A DNA stretch of 14,843 bases from Actinomycetes bacterium (GCA_023442485.1 JAEZZG010000059.1:1-14843), one strand, 5' to 3'. Positions 1 through 7,535 are shown, numbered from the stretch's first letter. Program-made: numbers and translations. The notes: generated by a model from the sequence alone, not told the origin.

Positions 1-2245
1 GCCTTCGAGATTCCATCGAGATACCAAGCTCCGATCTGCTATCTGGCTAGTCATCACGGTCGGGCTGGTGGCCGGCACGGCTTGCGCCGTCGGCTACAGC
101 CACAGCTACATCCGAGCCAGATCACCACTTGTCAGTTTCATCGGGTCACAATCTCCGATCGAAGCCAGCGTTCGGATCAGCTCGGATCCGATCACCTACC
201 AATCCTCTCGATTCGGCAAAGAATCAATCATGGTCACAGCCACCGGTCAGCTCAAGCAATTCACCTCTGCCGCAGTGACAGTCACCCAAAACACTGCGGT
301 TCAACTCGTCTCTCGCGCCGAGGTGGCTGAAGAGTTGGCTAGATACAAGGTCGGGCAGACGGTGACGATTCGAGCCCGGGTTCACCAGGTGCGCTATGGG
401 GTCGCCACCGCCGAACTCGAGATCATCATGTTGAGGAACTCCGCCGATCCAGGCCCCCTCGATCGTGCTGTCAATGCGTTTCGTGGAGGGCTGGCGGATG
501 CGATGGCGTGGGGTCCCATCCAGGCGTCAGGGCTGACCCCTTCCCTCGTTGTCGGGGACATGTCCCGCTTAGACCCTCACATCAAACAAGACTTCACCGA
601 TACTGGGCTTGCTCACCTCACCGCAGTTTCTGGAACCAATCTGACCTTGCTGTTAGCTGTGGTGAGGATGCTGGTGGCCAATCTCACCCGATCTCGCGCT
701 ATCAGGTGGATAGCCAATGTCTGTGCGGTGGTGGTCTTCATCGTCGTGTGCCGAGCCGAGCCGTCAGTACTCAGGGCTGCTGTGATGGGGGTCATCGGCT
801 TGGCTGCCCTCGGACACTCATCAGATTCAACCAGGGGAATGCGGCACCTATCGATCGCGGTGTGGGTTTTACTACTGCTCGACCCGTGGCTAGTGAAGTC
901 ATGGGGTTTTCGACTCTCAGTGACGGCATCGGCAGGGATCTTGTGGTGGGGTAGTCGCTGGGCAAAGCTATTCGCACTAAGAATCCCCACCTGGCTGGCT
1001 GAAGCCATCGCCATTCCCTTGGCAGCCCAACTCGCTACTGCGCCGCTAGTGATCGCCTTTTCTTCACGGGTGACCTGGACAGGGGTGATTGCCAATATCG
1101 GAGCCGGCCCCTTCATCGGGCCAGTCACTGTGTTATCGCTCATTGCAGGGATCGCCTACGCCGTCATTCCTACTCTCGGGCTGATAGTCGGCGTGGCCGC
1201 TACTTGGATGATTCAACCTGTGATCTGGATCGCACACTGGTGTGCCGGATTACCTGGGGCGAGGGTCACGATCCCGGTGACGTGGTGGACACTTACCCTA
1301 GCCACCCTTGTCGTCTTCGTTGCGGCAGCCCTGGTCCCCAGGCTCAACTTGATCTCTGTCGCGATCTTCACCGGCGCAATCGGGATGAGCTACCTGGTAA
1401 CAACCCTTGCCACCTTCTCGGTCAGTGAGTGGGACATTGCGATCTGTGATGTCGGACAAGGGGATATGGTGATGCTGAATACAGGCGATGGGGCAGTCGT
1501 CATCGACGTCGGCCCGGATCCGAACTTGGCCGTTGAGTGCCTCACCAGTCACCGAGTCACGTCGGTGCCGCTATTGATCCTAACTCACTATCACTATGAC
1601 CATGTTGGCGCGATAGAGGCCGTTGCTGGACAGGTAGATGTCGGGCAGATCATGGTGACGGCCTTATCATCACCGATCTCGAACGCCCGGTTGGTACATC
1701 AGGTGGCCAATAGCCGTCACATCCCCATCCGAATCGCCGAGACGGGGGAGAGGTTCCAGATCGGGAAAGTGGAGTGGACGACGGTGCTCGCTGGGATGGA
1801 ATCCACTCGACAAATCGCACAACAAACCCAGACCGGCACCGGTGTGCCACCTGAGGCAGAGGCGGCTGGGCTGTCATCGAGCGTGGAAAACAACGCCTCC
1901 ATTATCGGGATCGCAGCGGTGGGGGAGTTAACCATACTGCTTCCTGGGGACGCTGAGCCCGAGGAACAGACCCAAGTCCGTCAACTCCGCTCAGGAATGA
2001 CGCCGCTTATCGTTGACATCCTCAAACTTCCCCACCATGGATCTTCGCGTCAAGACTGGGACTTCCTGGGGGAAACGAGGGCAATAGTGGCGGTGGTTTC
2101 GGCAGACGAACATAATGAGTTTCGCCACCCCGCCCCTGCGACGGTGAGAGAGTCGTTGAGTAGAGGGATGACGGTGATCGGCACTCATCAAGGAGGCACA
2201 ATCGATATTACAAAGCGCGACGGACGGATTCACTATCGGCAGTGA
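1..2245 (+). CDS. comEC: ComEC/Rec2-type DNA uptake channel protein, 5' partial
   Basis: This is the inner-membrane channel that carries single-stranded DNA into the cytoplasm in natural transformation. The reading frame is open back to the left edge (codons begin at base 2), so the true start lies outside; the first possible start, GTG at 68, falls inside a transmembrane helix and is not a credible start. Counting from that GTG: an OB-like N-terminal domain spans about residues 25-125, the competence membrane domain begins about residue 150 with the family signature HLTAVSGTNL (183-192), and several hydrophobic helices run to about 455. A C-terminal metallo-beta-lactamase domain follows, with its first motif HYHYDH (507-512) and a later LPHHGSS motif (His656 and His657). 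All metal-binding signatures look intact. A poorly conserved Gln/Thr/Ala-rich insertion sits at about 580-610. Whether the cell is competent cannot be judged here; any comEA partner would lie to the left of the window. Confidence 0.95.
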   Translation, partial: PSRFHRDTKLRSAIWLVITVGLVAGTACAVGYSHSYIRARSPLVSFIGSQSPIEASVRISSDPITYQSSRFGKESIMVTATGQLKQFTSAAVTVTQNTAVQLVSRAEVAEELARYKVGQTVTIRARVHQVRYGVATAELEIIMLRNSADPGPLDRAVNAFRGGLADAMAWGPIQASGLTPSLVVGDMSRLDPHIKQDFTDTGLAHLTAVSGTNLTLLLAVVRMLVANLTRSRAIRWIANVCAVVVFIVVCRAEPSVLRAAVMGVIGLAALGHSSDSTRGMRHLSIAVWVLLLLDPWLVKSWGFRLSVTASAGILWWGSRWAKLFALRIPTWLAEAIAIPLAAQLATAPLVIAFSSRVTWTGVIANIGAGPFIGPVTVLSLIAGIAYAVIPTLGLIVGVAATWMIQPVIWIAHWCAGLPGARVTIPVTWWTLTLATLVVFVAAALVPRLNLISVAIFTGAIGMSYLVTTLATFSVSEWDIAICDVGQGDMVMLNTGDGAVVIDVGPDPNLAVECLTSHRVTSVPLLILTHYHYDHVGAIEAVAGQVDVGQIMVTALSSPISNARLVHQVANSRHIPIRIAETGERFQIGKVEWTTVLAGMESTRQIAQQTQTGTGVPPEAEAAGLSSSVENNASIIGIAAVGELTILLPGDAEPEEQTQVRQLRSGMTPLIVDILKLPHHGSSRQDWDFLGETRAIVAVVSADEHNEFRHPAPATVRESLSRGMTVIGTHQGGTIDITKRDGRIHYRQ

Positions 2246-2284
2246 AGAGACCGAGACGGGCATGCCAGGATGGAAGATTGACGT

Positions 2285-2323
2285 TTCACAAGGATAGATA
2301 CCGAAGCGCCTAGATTCACAAGG
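2285..2323. repeat. Pair of 9-bp direct repeats upstream of rbsK
   Basis: TTCACAAGG occurs at 2285-2293 and again at 2315-2323, a 30-bp period that is close to three helical turns. The pair lies 60-98 bases before the kinase start, in a 137-base gap after comEC. This is what a tandem regulator site can look like, but no convincing -35/-10 pair is visible nearby (TTGACG at 2278-2283 has no -10 at proper spacing). Confidence 0.3.
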
Positions 2324-2382
2324 TCTGCTAAGTTGCCTTGTATCCTAGTTGTGCATTGTTCGTTTTGTTCAAAGGAGAACTC

Positions 2383-3300
2383 ATGGATATTGCAGTGATC
2401 GGGTCCAACAACGTTGATCTGACGACCTATATCGACCGAATGCCTGCCCCAGGAGAAACCCTTGAAGGTCTTGACTTCCAGCTTGGCTGCGGCGGCAAGG
2501 GCGCTAATCAAGCTGTAGCTGCCGCCCGACTAGGCTCAGATGTGTTGATGATCTCTCGAGTTGGCAACGACATCTTCGCTGACAACACCATCCGCAACTT
2601 CCAGGCCAACGGAATCGACACCAGATATGTGCTGCCAACCGAGGCTACCAGTGGCGTCGCACCGATCTTCGTCGATCGTGACGGGCAGAACTCCATCTTG
2701 ATCGTCAAAGGCGCCAATGATCTCGTCACTCCTGACGACATTGATGCCGCCGCTGACGACATCGCCTCCTGCCGTCTGATCGTCCTGCAGCTAGAGATCG
2801 CGCTGGAAACGGTCTACTACGCCATTGAGTTCGGAGACAAACACTCCATCCCTGTGTTACTGAATCCGGCCCCAGCCAATCCTCAGCTCGACCTTGACCG
2901 CATCATTGACTGCACCTATGTCATGCCGAATGAAACCGAGCTCGCCTTACTCACCGGTATGCCTGTCGACACTCTCGACGAGGTCAAGGCAGCCGCGCAG
3001 GTGCTGCGTGATCGCGGCATCTGCAACGTCATCGTCACGATCGGCGAGCGCGGGGCTTTGTGGCTGGCTGACTCCACCGAGATGTTGATTGATGCCCACC
3101 GAGTCAAAGCAGTGGATTCGTCCGGAGCTGGGGATGCGTTCATCGGTTGCTTCAGCCATGAAATCGTCCACGGAGCAACCATCCCGGACGCCATCACCAA
3201 GGCCAACCGGTATGCGGCAGACTCGGTGACGAAACGCGGAACCCAGTTCTCCTTTGCCGATCAGGACGAGTTCGCCGCAATCTTGAGTGCAGAAGCCTAG
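2383..3300 (+). CDS. rbsK: Ribokinase-like PfkB family sugar kinase
   Basis: Cytoplasmic kinase that phosphorylates D-ribose at O5 using ATP, feeding the pentose phosphate pathway and nucleotide synthesis. The 305-residue product has the usual length. PfkB signature 1 is seen as GGKGANQ at residues 37-43 and signature 2 as DSSGAGDAF at 245-253, with Asp251 as the expected catalytic base. The NPAPA and PNETE motifs (middle of the protein) are those of ribokinases proper rather than fructokinases or adenosine kinases. I chose ATG 2383 because AAAGGAG lies 5 bases before it; an upstream in-frame TTG at 2338 has no ribosome site. It stands alone: there is no ribose transporter, RbsD or LacI regulator beside it, so it may serve nucleoside salvage or a distant transporter. 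The exact sugar is inferred from motifs; another pentose or 2-deoxyribose remains possible. Confidence 0.85.
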   Translation: MDIAVIGSNNVDLTTYIDRMPAPGETLEGLDFQLGCGGKGANQAVAAARLGSDVLMISRVGNDIFADNTIRNFQANGIDTRYVLPTEATSGVAPIFVDRDGQNSILIVKGANDLVTPDDIDAAADDIASCRLIVLQLEIALETVYYAIEFGDKHSIPVLLNPAPANPQLDLDRIIDCTYVMPNETELALLTGMPVDTLDEVKAAAQVLRDRGICNVIVTIGERGALWLADSTEMLIDAHRVKAVDSSGAGDAFIGCFSHEIVHGATIPDAITKANRYAADSVTKRGTQFSFADQDEFAAILSAEA

Positions 3301-3302
3301 GC

Positions 3303-3360
3303 AAAAGCCGAGTCACTCGGGTTGGGATGCCCTCTAGCACAGCCCAACCCGGGGCGAGTG
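3303..3360. terminator. Overlapping terminator hairpins between convergent rbsK and cysK
   Basis: A large hairpin pairs CACTC+GGGTTGGG (3314-3326) with CCCAACCC (3343-3350) and GAGTG (3356-3360), leaving a 16-base loop and a 5-base bulge. A small hairpin CCGAG-tca-CTCGG (3308-3320) overlaps its left arm. Read on the minus strand the small hairpin is followed by CTTTTGC, so it fits a factor-independent terminator for cysK; on the plus strand there is no T run. The two stems share bases and cannot both form fully. Confidence 0.6.
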
Positions 3361-3391
3361 GTGATCGATTCCAGGTGCGTGACCTAGGCAA

Positions 3392-3408
3392 GCCCAAGGA
3401 GATTGGGC
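3392..3408. terminator. Short hairpin after cysK
   Basis: GCCCAA (3392-3397) and TTGGGC (3403-3408) form a 6-bp stem with a 5-base loop, 43 bases past the cysK stop codon. There is no T tract, so it may be only an auxiliary element ahead of the stronger hairpins at 3303-3360. Confidence 0.3.
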
Positions 3409-3450
3409 CTGCAGCCGATTACCGTCTTGTGTGAACCCGATTCAACAAGG

Positions 3451-4398
3451 CTAAATCTCACTGGTCTCAATGTCAGGGAACGTGCCTAGAGGGGTAGACA
3501 GGTAGCGGTCTCCAGAATCTGGAAGAACCACCACGATCTTCTTGCCTGCAAATGCTGGGTCAAGACTGATCTGGCGAGCCGCTGCCAGAGCAGCACCTGC
3601 GGAAATTCCGACGAATACCCCTTCGGATGCGCTGAACATGCGGGCAGTAGCGACGGCGTCCTCGTCGTCAATCTGGATCATCTGATCGAGGACGGAACGA
3701 TCCAGGGTGTCTGGGATGAAACCAGCCCCAATCCCTTGAATCGCGTGCGGAGAGTGTTCACCACCAGAAATAACGGCGGACTTGGAGGGCTCGACGCCAA
3801 CCACCGTCACGCTAGGTTTCATTTCTTTGAGGAATCGACCGGCGCCAGAAATTGTGCCTCCAGTGCCGATACCTGCGACGAGAACATCGACTTCTTCTTC
3901 ACTTTGTTCCCAGATCTCTGGCCCGGTTGTTAGATAGTGAACCTGAGGGTTAGCCGGGTTGGTGAACTGACCGAGGATGTGGGCGTTGGGATTGTCTTGC
4001 TCCAACTGCTCCGCCAAGGCAATCGCACCCTTCATCCCTCGGGACCCAGGGGTCAGGAAGAGCTTCGCGCCATAGGCCTGCATCATAGCTCGGCGCTCCA
4101 CAGAGACGGAATCGGGCATCACGATCCACACGGGATAACCCTTGGCAGCGCCCACAGCAGCCAAGCCGATGCCAGTATTTCCGCTAGATGCCTCGATAAT
4201 GATCGATCCGTCACTGAGAATACCGCGAGATTCACCGTCGGCGATCAGAGCCTTGGCGACGCGATCTTTCACCGACCCGGTCAGATTGAACTGCTCCAAT
4301 TTGGCGCAGATCGTCGCTTGGCTCCCGCATTGAGCAGCAAAGCGAGCTACCTCAATCAAAGGGGTAGATCCGACGAGGTCGATGGCGGTACGGATCAT
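3451..4398 (-). CDS. cysK: Cysteine synthase A (O-acetylserine sulfhydrylase)
   Basis: PLP-dependent cytoplasmic enzyme that makes L-cysteine from O-acetyl-L-serine and sulfide. The 315-residue product has the family length. The PLP lysine is Lys44 in TGSVKDR, the substrate-binding loop is SSGNTG (71-76), the phosphate-binding loop reads GIGTGGTISG, and the C-terminal PDSGDRYLST motif is present. The proline common before the SVKDR motif is replaced (FNLTGSVKDR), and the usual EPTSGNTG reads EASSGNTG; both changes leave the key residues in place. I chose the ATG at 4398 because GGAAAGG lies just upstream and the product then begins MIRTAIDLVG, like most CysK proteins; the in-frame starts at 4428 and 4449 would add an unusual N-terminal tail. 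No serine acetyltransferase gene is adjacent. It diverges from the lipoprotein gene across 461 bases. A cystathionine beta-synthase-like role is less likely at this length. Confidence 0.9.
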   Translation of the reverse strand: MIRTAIDLVGSTPLIEVARFAAQCGSQATICAKLEQFNLTGSVKDRVAKALIADGESRGILSDGSIIIEASSGNTGIGLAAVGAAKGYPVWIVMPDSVSVERRAMMQAYGAKLFLTPGSRGMKGAIALAEQLEQDNPNAHILGQFTNPANPQVHYLTTGPEIWEQSEEEVDVLVAGIGTGGTISGAGRFLKEMKPSVTVVGVEPSKSAVISGGEHSPHAIQGIGAGFIPDTLDRSVLDQMIQIDDEDAVATARMFSASEGVFVGISAGAALAAARQISLDPAFAGKKIVVVLPDSGDRYLSTPLGTFPDIETSEI

Positions 4399-4506
4399 GG
4401 CATCCTTTCCTTTCGTAATTGTGGACATGCCGAAAATACCTCGGGCCAACTAGCGGAGGCCACACTCGAATTTAGCCCATCGGTAAAAGTCGAAACAGTG
4501 ACTGTT

Positions 4507-4542
4507 GCCGACGACAAAGACGGGTAGCCGTCTTGGGTCGGC
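4507..4542. promoter_or_regulatory. Two-tier hairpin upstream of cysK
   Basis: AAGACGG (4517-4523) pairs perfectly with CCGTCTT (4528-4534) around the loop GTAG. An outer stem GCCGAC (4507-4512) pairs with GTCGGC (4537-4542), separated from the inner one by a small internal loop (GACA against GG). It lies about 110-145 bases before the cysK start. It could be an RNA element in the cysK leader or a DNA operator; the lack of a T tract argues against a plain terminator. Confidence 0.4.
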
Positions 4543-4761
4543 TGCGAAACAGGGAAGAAGTAGTCCATGACGACAATCACCTGCCTGGTCTGAGTCGTCG
4601 GGGACTAAGACACGGCTGACTCGCACCTCTCCACCACCCCACCGAGCGACTAAGCTAGGAGCTGTATCACCGACAGAAGCCGGGGTGGCCGCCTCTGAGG
4701 CTCAATCCAGGCGATCGTCTAGATGGGGTCGGCGCGGTAAATCCCGGCTGATCAGGAACCA

Positions 4762-4841
4762 GGACTCGATCTGCAGGATGTGATTCAGCGCAGGGTTGGT
4801 TTCGCGTCTGAAGTCGATATGTCTGCACCAGGATCGAGTCC
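4762..4841 (+). promoter_or_regulatory. 80-base structured leader before the lipoprotein gene
   Basis: A perfect 10-bp stem GGACTCGATC (4762-4771) / GATCGAGTCC (4832-4841) continues, after a 4-base bulge CCAG on the 3' side, into TGCAG (4772-4776) / CTGCA (4823-4827). Further in, GA+TTCAG+CGC (4782-4791) pairs with GCG+CTGAA+TC (4804-4815) with single-base bulges at 4807 and 4813, leaving a 12-base apical loop. The structure ends 8 bases before the ribosome site AGGAG (4850-4854). This is consistent with a cis-acting RNA controlling the lipoprotein or, less likely, a DNA-level inverted repeat. It matches no riboswitch class that I recognise. Confidence 0.4.
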
Positions 4842-4859
4842 GACAAGCCAGGAGAAAAG

Positions 4860-6332
4860 ATGGAGTGGGCGAGGCAGAACTCAGCTCAATCGCGTGCGTG
4901 CCCTGATCTGGCCTTGCCCAGCAAATATGGGGCTGCCGGGTCAGCGGTCAAACGTTGGCTCGCAGGCACCGTGGCGGTCATGGTCGCGATCTGTCTTGCT
5001 GGCTGTGCTCGGCATACCGCCAAACTGTTGACTCCCTCGGGCAATGGAATACCTGATCCGGCTGCTGCTCTCAAATCCGTCACCGAGGCGTGGAAGTCCT
5101 GGCGTGACACTCAGGAGGTCAAGTCTCGGCTTCATGACAAGGCCCAGTGTTTCATCGCCGTTACCCCTGCGGATAAGGACGGCGGTGTACCAGTCGCCAC
5201 CGACGCCGTCATGTGCGGGCCGTTGCGGACGATGGCGGCGGAAACAACGAGCTGGGACTTCACCTTCATTGACTTCGAGGACAACGGCTCCAAGTCCAGC
5301 TTCACGCTGCGTAACCCGTCCGAACCCAGCTTCCAGAACCGTCCCCATATCGAAGACGCGACTTGGTGGGCGCCAGATCAAAGCGCCCCATTGGCTGATG
5401 CCACTGTCGACGAACCCGATGCCCCCACCGTCGACTACGGGCAGGTAGTGACCGCTAACGACGTCACCATGCCTGCCCTGGCCCCCGCCGATTCCATCAT
5501 CACTCCTGACGGAACCTATCAAGTGAAGATGACAACATCGGCTAGGGTCGGCGGCCCCCTCGACCGTCGGATGGTTGTCGACGGGCAGTTCGTCGTCGTC
5601 AACATCGTCCGAGAGGCCGCCTACGACGCCAACTATGATGACCTGCCGCAAAAGACCACGCTGAGTATCGAGGCCGGGCAGAAACGCTACCCCCTGGAGA
5701 TGAATCCGCAGACCTTCGCGGTTGCAATTCCGTTGCAGACGGCTCCATCTCCAGGCCCAGACCTGGCTGCACTCGTCTTCACCTACGACGGCGTGGACCA
5801 GAAACTTGATCTAGCTGGCCACCGAGTCAAGAACGACAAGACCCAGCCTTTCTATGAGCGGTCGGCGAAGTCGTCATACGAAGACACCAGCACCGTCCAA
5901 GGAAAGGTCTTCCAGGACGGATGGTATTCCAAGGCGGAGGCCACTCGCGTCGCAGCGGTGTGGATGCCATATCTTGACGGCAAGGGCTGGGCTAAGGACG
6001 GGTCGGTGTGGCTAGTCGTATCTGGTTCCATCCGAATCGACCCCCCGAAGTTTTATTCCGGTTACGACTCCGCCGAATACGCCAACAATCTCGGCATTGA
6101 TGTGTCTCAGACAACCTGGGACGCTAAGAAGCCGATAGACACCGAAGTGGGGGACCCGGATCGTTCCCACCAGTTCAATGTCCGTTTCGTCTTCGAGGTT
6201 CCAAGTGGTCAAGTCGGCAAGACAGCCGAGCTGAAGATTCCAGTACGGTTGACCGGAGACAGGTCCAATGACGTCGGATCTGCCCCCGAACATGCCGATC
6301 TCACCTTGAATCTGCGGCTGAGTAGTCGGTAG
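4860..6332 (+). CDS. Putative secreted lipoprotein of unknown function
   Basis: I do not recognise the family. The 490-residue product has a Sec-type lipoprotein signal: a long n-region (1-32) ending in Lys-Arg, a hydrophobic stretch (about 33-45) and the lipobox LAGC with the lipidated cysteine at 49, so the mature protein should be anchored on the outer face of the membrane. The mature part is polar, rich in Asp, Thr, Ser and Pro, and looks beta-rich, with no further membrane segment. Cys97 and Cys119 are the only early mature cysteines besides Cys49 and could form a disulfide. A Trp/Pro-rich stretch surrounds residues 150-180. ATG 4860 is supported by AGGAG five bases upstream. The gene sits directly before holA with a 59-base gap, so the two are probably co-transcribed, though a functional link with clamp loading is not expected. 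It follows a strongly structured leader. No catalytic motif is visible; a cell-surface or envelope role is all that can be said. Confidence 0.75.
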   Translation: MEWARQNSAQSRACPDLALPSKYGAAGSAVKRWLAGTVAVMVAICLAGCARHTAKLLTPSGNGIPDPAAALKSVTEAWKSWRDTQEVKSRLHDKAQCFIAVTPADKDGGVPVATDAVMCGPLRTMAAETTSWDFTFIDFEDNGSKSSFTLRNPSEPSFQNRPHIEDATWWAPDQSAPLADATVDEPDAPTVDYGQVVTANDVTMPALAPADSIITPDGTYQVKMTTSARVGGPLDRRMVVDGQFVVVNIVREAAYDANYDDLPQKTTLSIEAGQKRYPLEMNPQTFAVAIPLQTAPSPGPDLAALVFTYDGVDQKLDLAGHRVKNDKTQPFYERSAKSSYEDTSTVQGKVFQDGWYSKAEATRVAAVWMPYLDGKGWAKDGSVWLVVSGSIRIDPPKFYSGYDSAEYANNLGIDVSQTTWDAKKPIDTEVGDPDRSHQFNVRFVFEVPSGQVGKTAELKIPVRLTGDRSNDVGSAPEHADLTLNLRLSSR

Positions 6333-6391
6333 AGACACACGGTAGAGTGAAGAGACCTCGCGGCAGTGAGGCACAGCTAGCAGGAGCAGCG

Positions 6392-7360
6392 ATGGGTGAT
6401 TTATTCGGTTCGGTGGTGTTGGTCACTAATAGTGACGAATTCTTGGCTGAGCGCTTTGTCCAACAGCGCCAGCACAAAGCCGCCCGAATTCGCCCCGACT
6501 CCGAGTTGACCGTCCTGGAAGGGGCAACCACGGGGGTGGGGGATTTGGCGGAGGCCGTGTCGGGTTCCTTGTTTTCGTCCGCTAGTGTCGTCACCATCGC
6601 TGATGTCGGCGCCTTGGGATCGGCTGCGCAGGGCTATCTTCTGGATTCCCTTGCCGCTGTCTCGGACGATGTGTGTATGACCTTGGTTCACGCCGGCGGG
6701 CAGAAGGGGCGTGCCTTTATCGCCAAGTTGAAGAAGGTGCCACAAGTCGAAGTCGTGGAGCAGAAACTCGCCCGCAACGGAGTGAAGAACTTCGTCGTCG
6801 CAGAAGGCAAGGCCCATAAAATCAAGTTCGCCCCCGACGCGTTAGAGGAACTCGTCCTTGCCCTAGGCTCCGATCTGCGCACCCTGGCTGCAGGGGTGGC
6901 CCAGCTCGCCTATGACTGTGATGGTGGGCAGGTGACGAAGGCGGAGGTGTCGAAGTATTTCGGGGGGCGCGCCGAGGTTTCTGCGTTCAAGATTGCAGAT
7001 GATCTTCTCTTCGGGCGAGTTAGGCAATCCCTGGCGCAGACCCGTTGGGCCTTGGAGACTGGCGTGTCGCCGGTCCAGATCACCTCCGCAGTTGCGTCAA
7101 GGTTGCGCAGTCTTGGCCGCTATACCCAACTTCAGCGGTCTTCAAAATCGGGCGGCGAGATCGCCCAGATGGTTGGGGTGCCACCGTGGAAACTGAGGAC
7201 GTTGGGTCAGCAAATGACGAAATGGACGGCGCGTGGTCTCGCCCAGGCGATCCATGTCGTCGCCGAGGCTGACGCCGGGGTCAAGGGTGGGGGTAAAGAC
7301 CCCGGATACACCGTCGAGAGGATGATCCTCGATGTTGAGCGGGCCCGCGCTTCGGCATAG
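6392..7360 (+). CDS. holA: DNA polymerase III delta subunit
   Basis: The delta subunit of the clamp loader opens the beta sliding clamp during loading onto primed DNA. The 322-residue product fits the family. It begins with the delta N-terminal domain (GSVVLVTNSDEFLAERF, about 6-22), an AAA+-like fold in which delta lacks a working ATPase P-loop, and ends in the helical collar domain that binds the other loader subunits (about 200-320, including the conserved stretch around PPWKLRTL). I chose ATG 6392 because AGGAG lies 5 bases before it; the GTG at 6347 has no ribosome site and would add an atypical tail. In many actinobacteria holA directly follows comEC; here rbsK, cysK and a lipoprotein gene lie between. 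Identification rests on overall sequence style and the holA-rpsT neighbourhood. Confidence 0.9.
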   Translation: MGDLFGSVVLVTNSDEFLAERFVQQRQHKAARIRPDSELTVLEGATTGVGDLAEAVSGSLFSSASVVTIADVGALGSAAQGYLLDSLAAVSDDVCMTLVHAGGQKGRAFIAKLKKVPQVEVVEQKLARNGVKNFVVAEGKAHKIKFAPDALEELVLALGSDLRTLAAGVAQLAYDCDGGQVTKAEVSKYFGGRAEVSAFKIADDLLFGRVRQSLAQTRWALETGVSPVQITSAVASRLRSLGRYTQLQRSSKSGGEIAQMVGVPPWKLRTLGQQMTKWTARGLAQAIHVVAEADAGVKGGGKDPGYTVERMILDVERARASA

Positions 7361-7402
7361 CGACAAGGACCAGTGGCAACAGGTGGCAAGCCAGAAAGGC
7401 CT

Positions 7403-7418
7403 GGTGCCCAACGGCACC
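7403..7418. terminator. Hairpin after holA
   Basis: GGTGCC (7403-7408) and GGCACC (7413-7418) form a perfect 6-bp stem with loop CAAC, 43 bases past the holA stop. There is no T run on the plus strand; on the minus strand CCTTTCT follows shortly after. It probably helps end transcription between convergent holA and rpsT. Confidence 0.45.
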
Positions 7419-7465
7419 TAGTAGGGCCAAATCGAGCAGAGGTTGCTTCCGGCTTTAAAACAACG

Positions 7466-7507
7466 CTAGAGCTCCGACTCGAAATGGATTCAAAGTCGAA
7501 ACTCTAG
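7466..7507 (-). terminator. Terminator-like hairpin after rpsT
   Basis: CTAGAG (7466-7471) pairs with CTCTAG (7502-7507) and, further in, CGACT (7475-7479) with AGTCG (7494-7498). Read on the minus strand the structure begins 28 bases past the rpsT stop and is followed by CGTTGTTTT, which makes it a plausible factor-independent terminator for rpsT. Confidence 0.5.
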
Positions 7508-7535
7508 GATGCTAAAGACGTGTGAAAACTAAGGC

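Larger units (their letters stand above)
4399..4859. other. Divergent intergenic region between cysK and the lipoprotein gene
   Basis: This 461-base gap must hold the promoters of two divergent genes. I see no credible protein: the short frames across it have no ribosome site and no recognisable composition. It contains a two-tier hairpin at 4507-4542 and an 80-base structured leader at 4762-4841, described separately. On the minus strand TAAATT (4465-4470) is a weak -10 candidate for cysK without a good -35. No tRNA or terminator with a T run is seen. Confidence 0.6.

Noticed and set aside
613..1143. 176-codon minus-strand frame inside comEC
   Set aside because: Low-complexity Thr/Ala/Ser composition typical of antisense of membrane-protein codons.
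2338..2382. Upstream TTG start for rbsK
   Set aside because: The ATG at 2383 has AAAGGAG at ideal spacing and gives the standard ribokinase N terminus.
3937..4527. 196-codon plus-strand frame antisense to cysK
   Set aside because: The minus strand encodes an intact CysK with all motifs; the antisense product resembles nothing and lacks a ribosome site.
4395..4580. 61-codon minus-strand frame across the cysK upstream region
   Set aside because: No ribosome site before its start, it overlaps the cysK start region, and the Ser/Thr/Val-rich product has no recognisable feature.
4762..4841. tRNA gene (length 80, long terminal stem)
   Set aside because: The terminal stem is 10 bp, there is no TTC-type T-loop, no D-arm or anticodon arm of proper size and no CCA end.
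4941..5651. 236-codon frame on the minus strand inside the lipoprotein gene
   Set aside because: No ribosome site, composition dominated by Gly, Val and Asp from the antisense of the real gene, and the plus-strand product has a signal peptide and good start.
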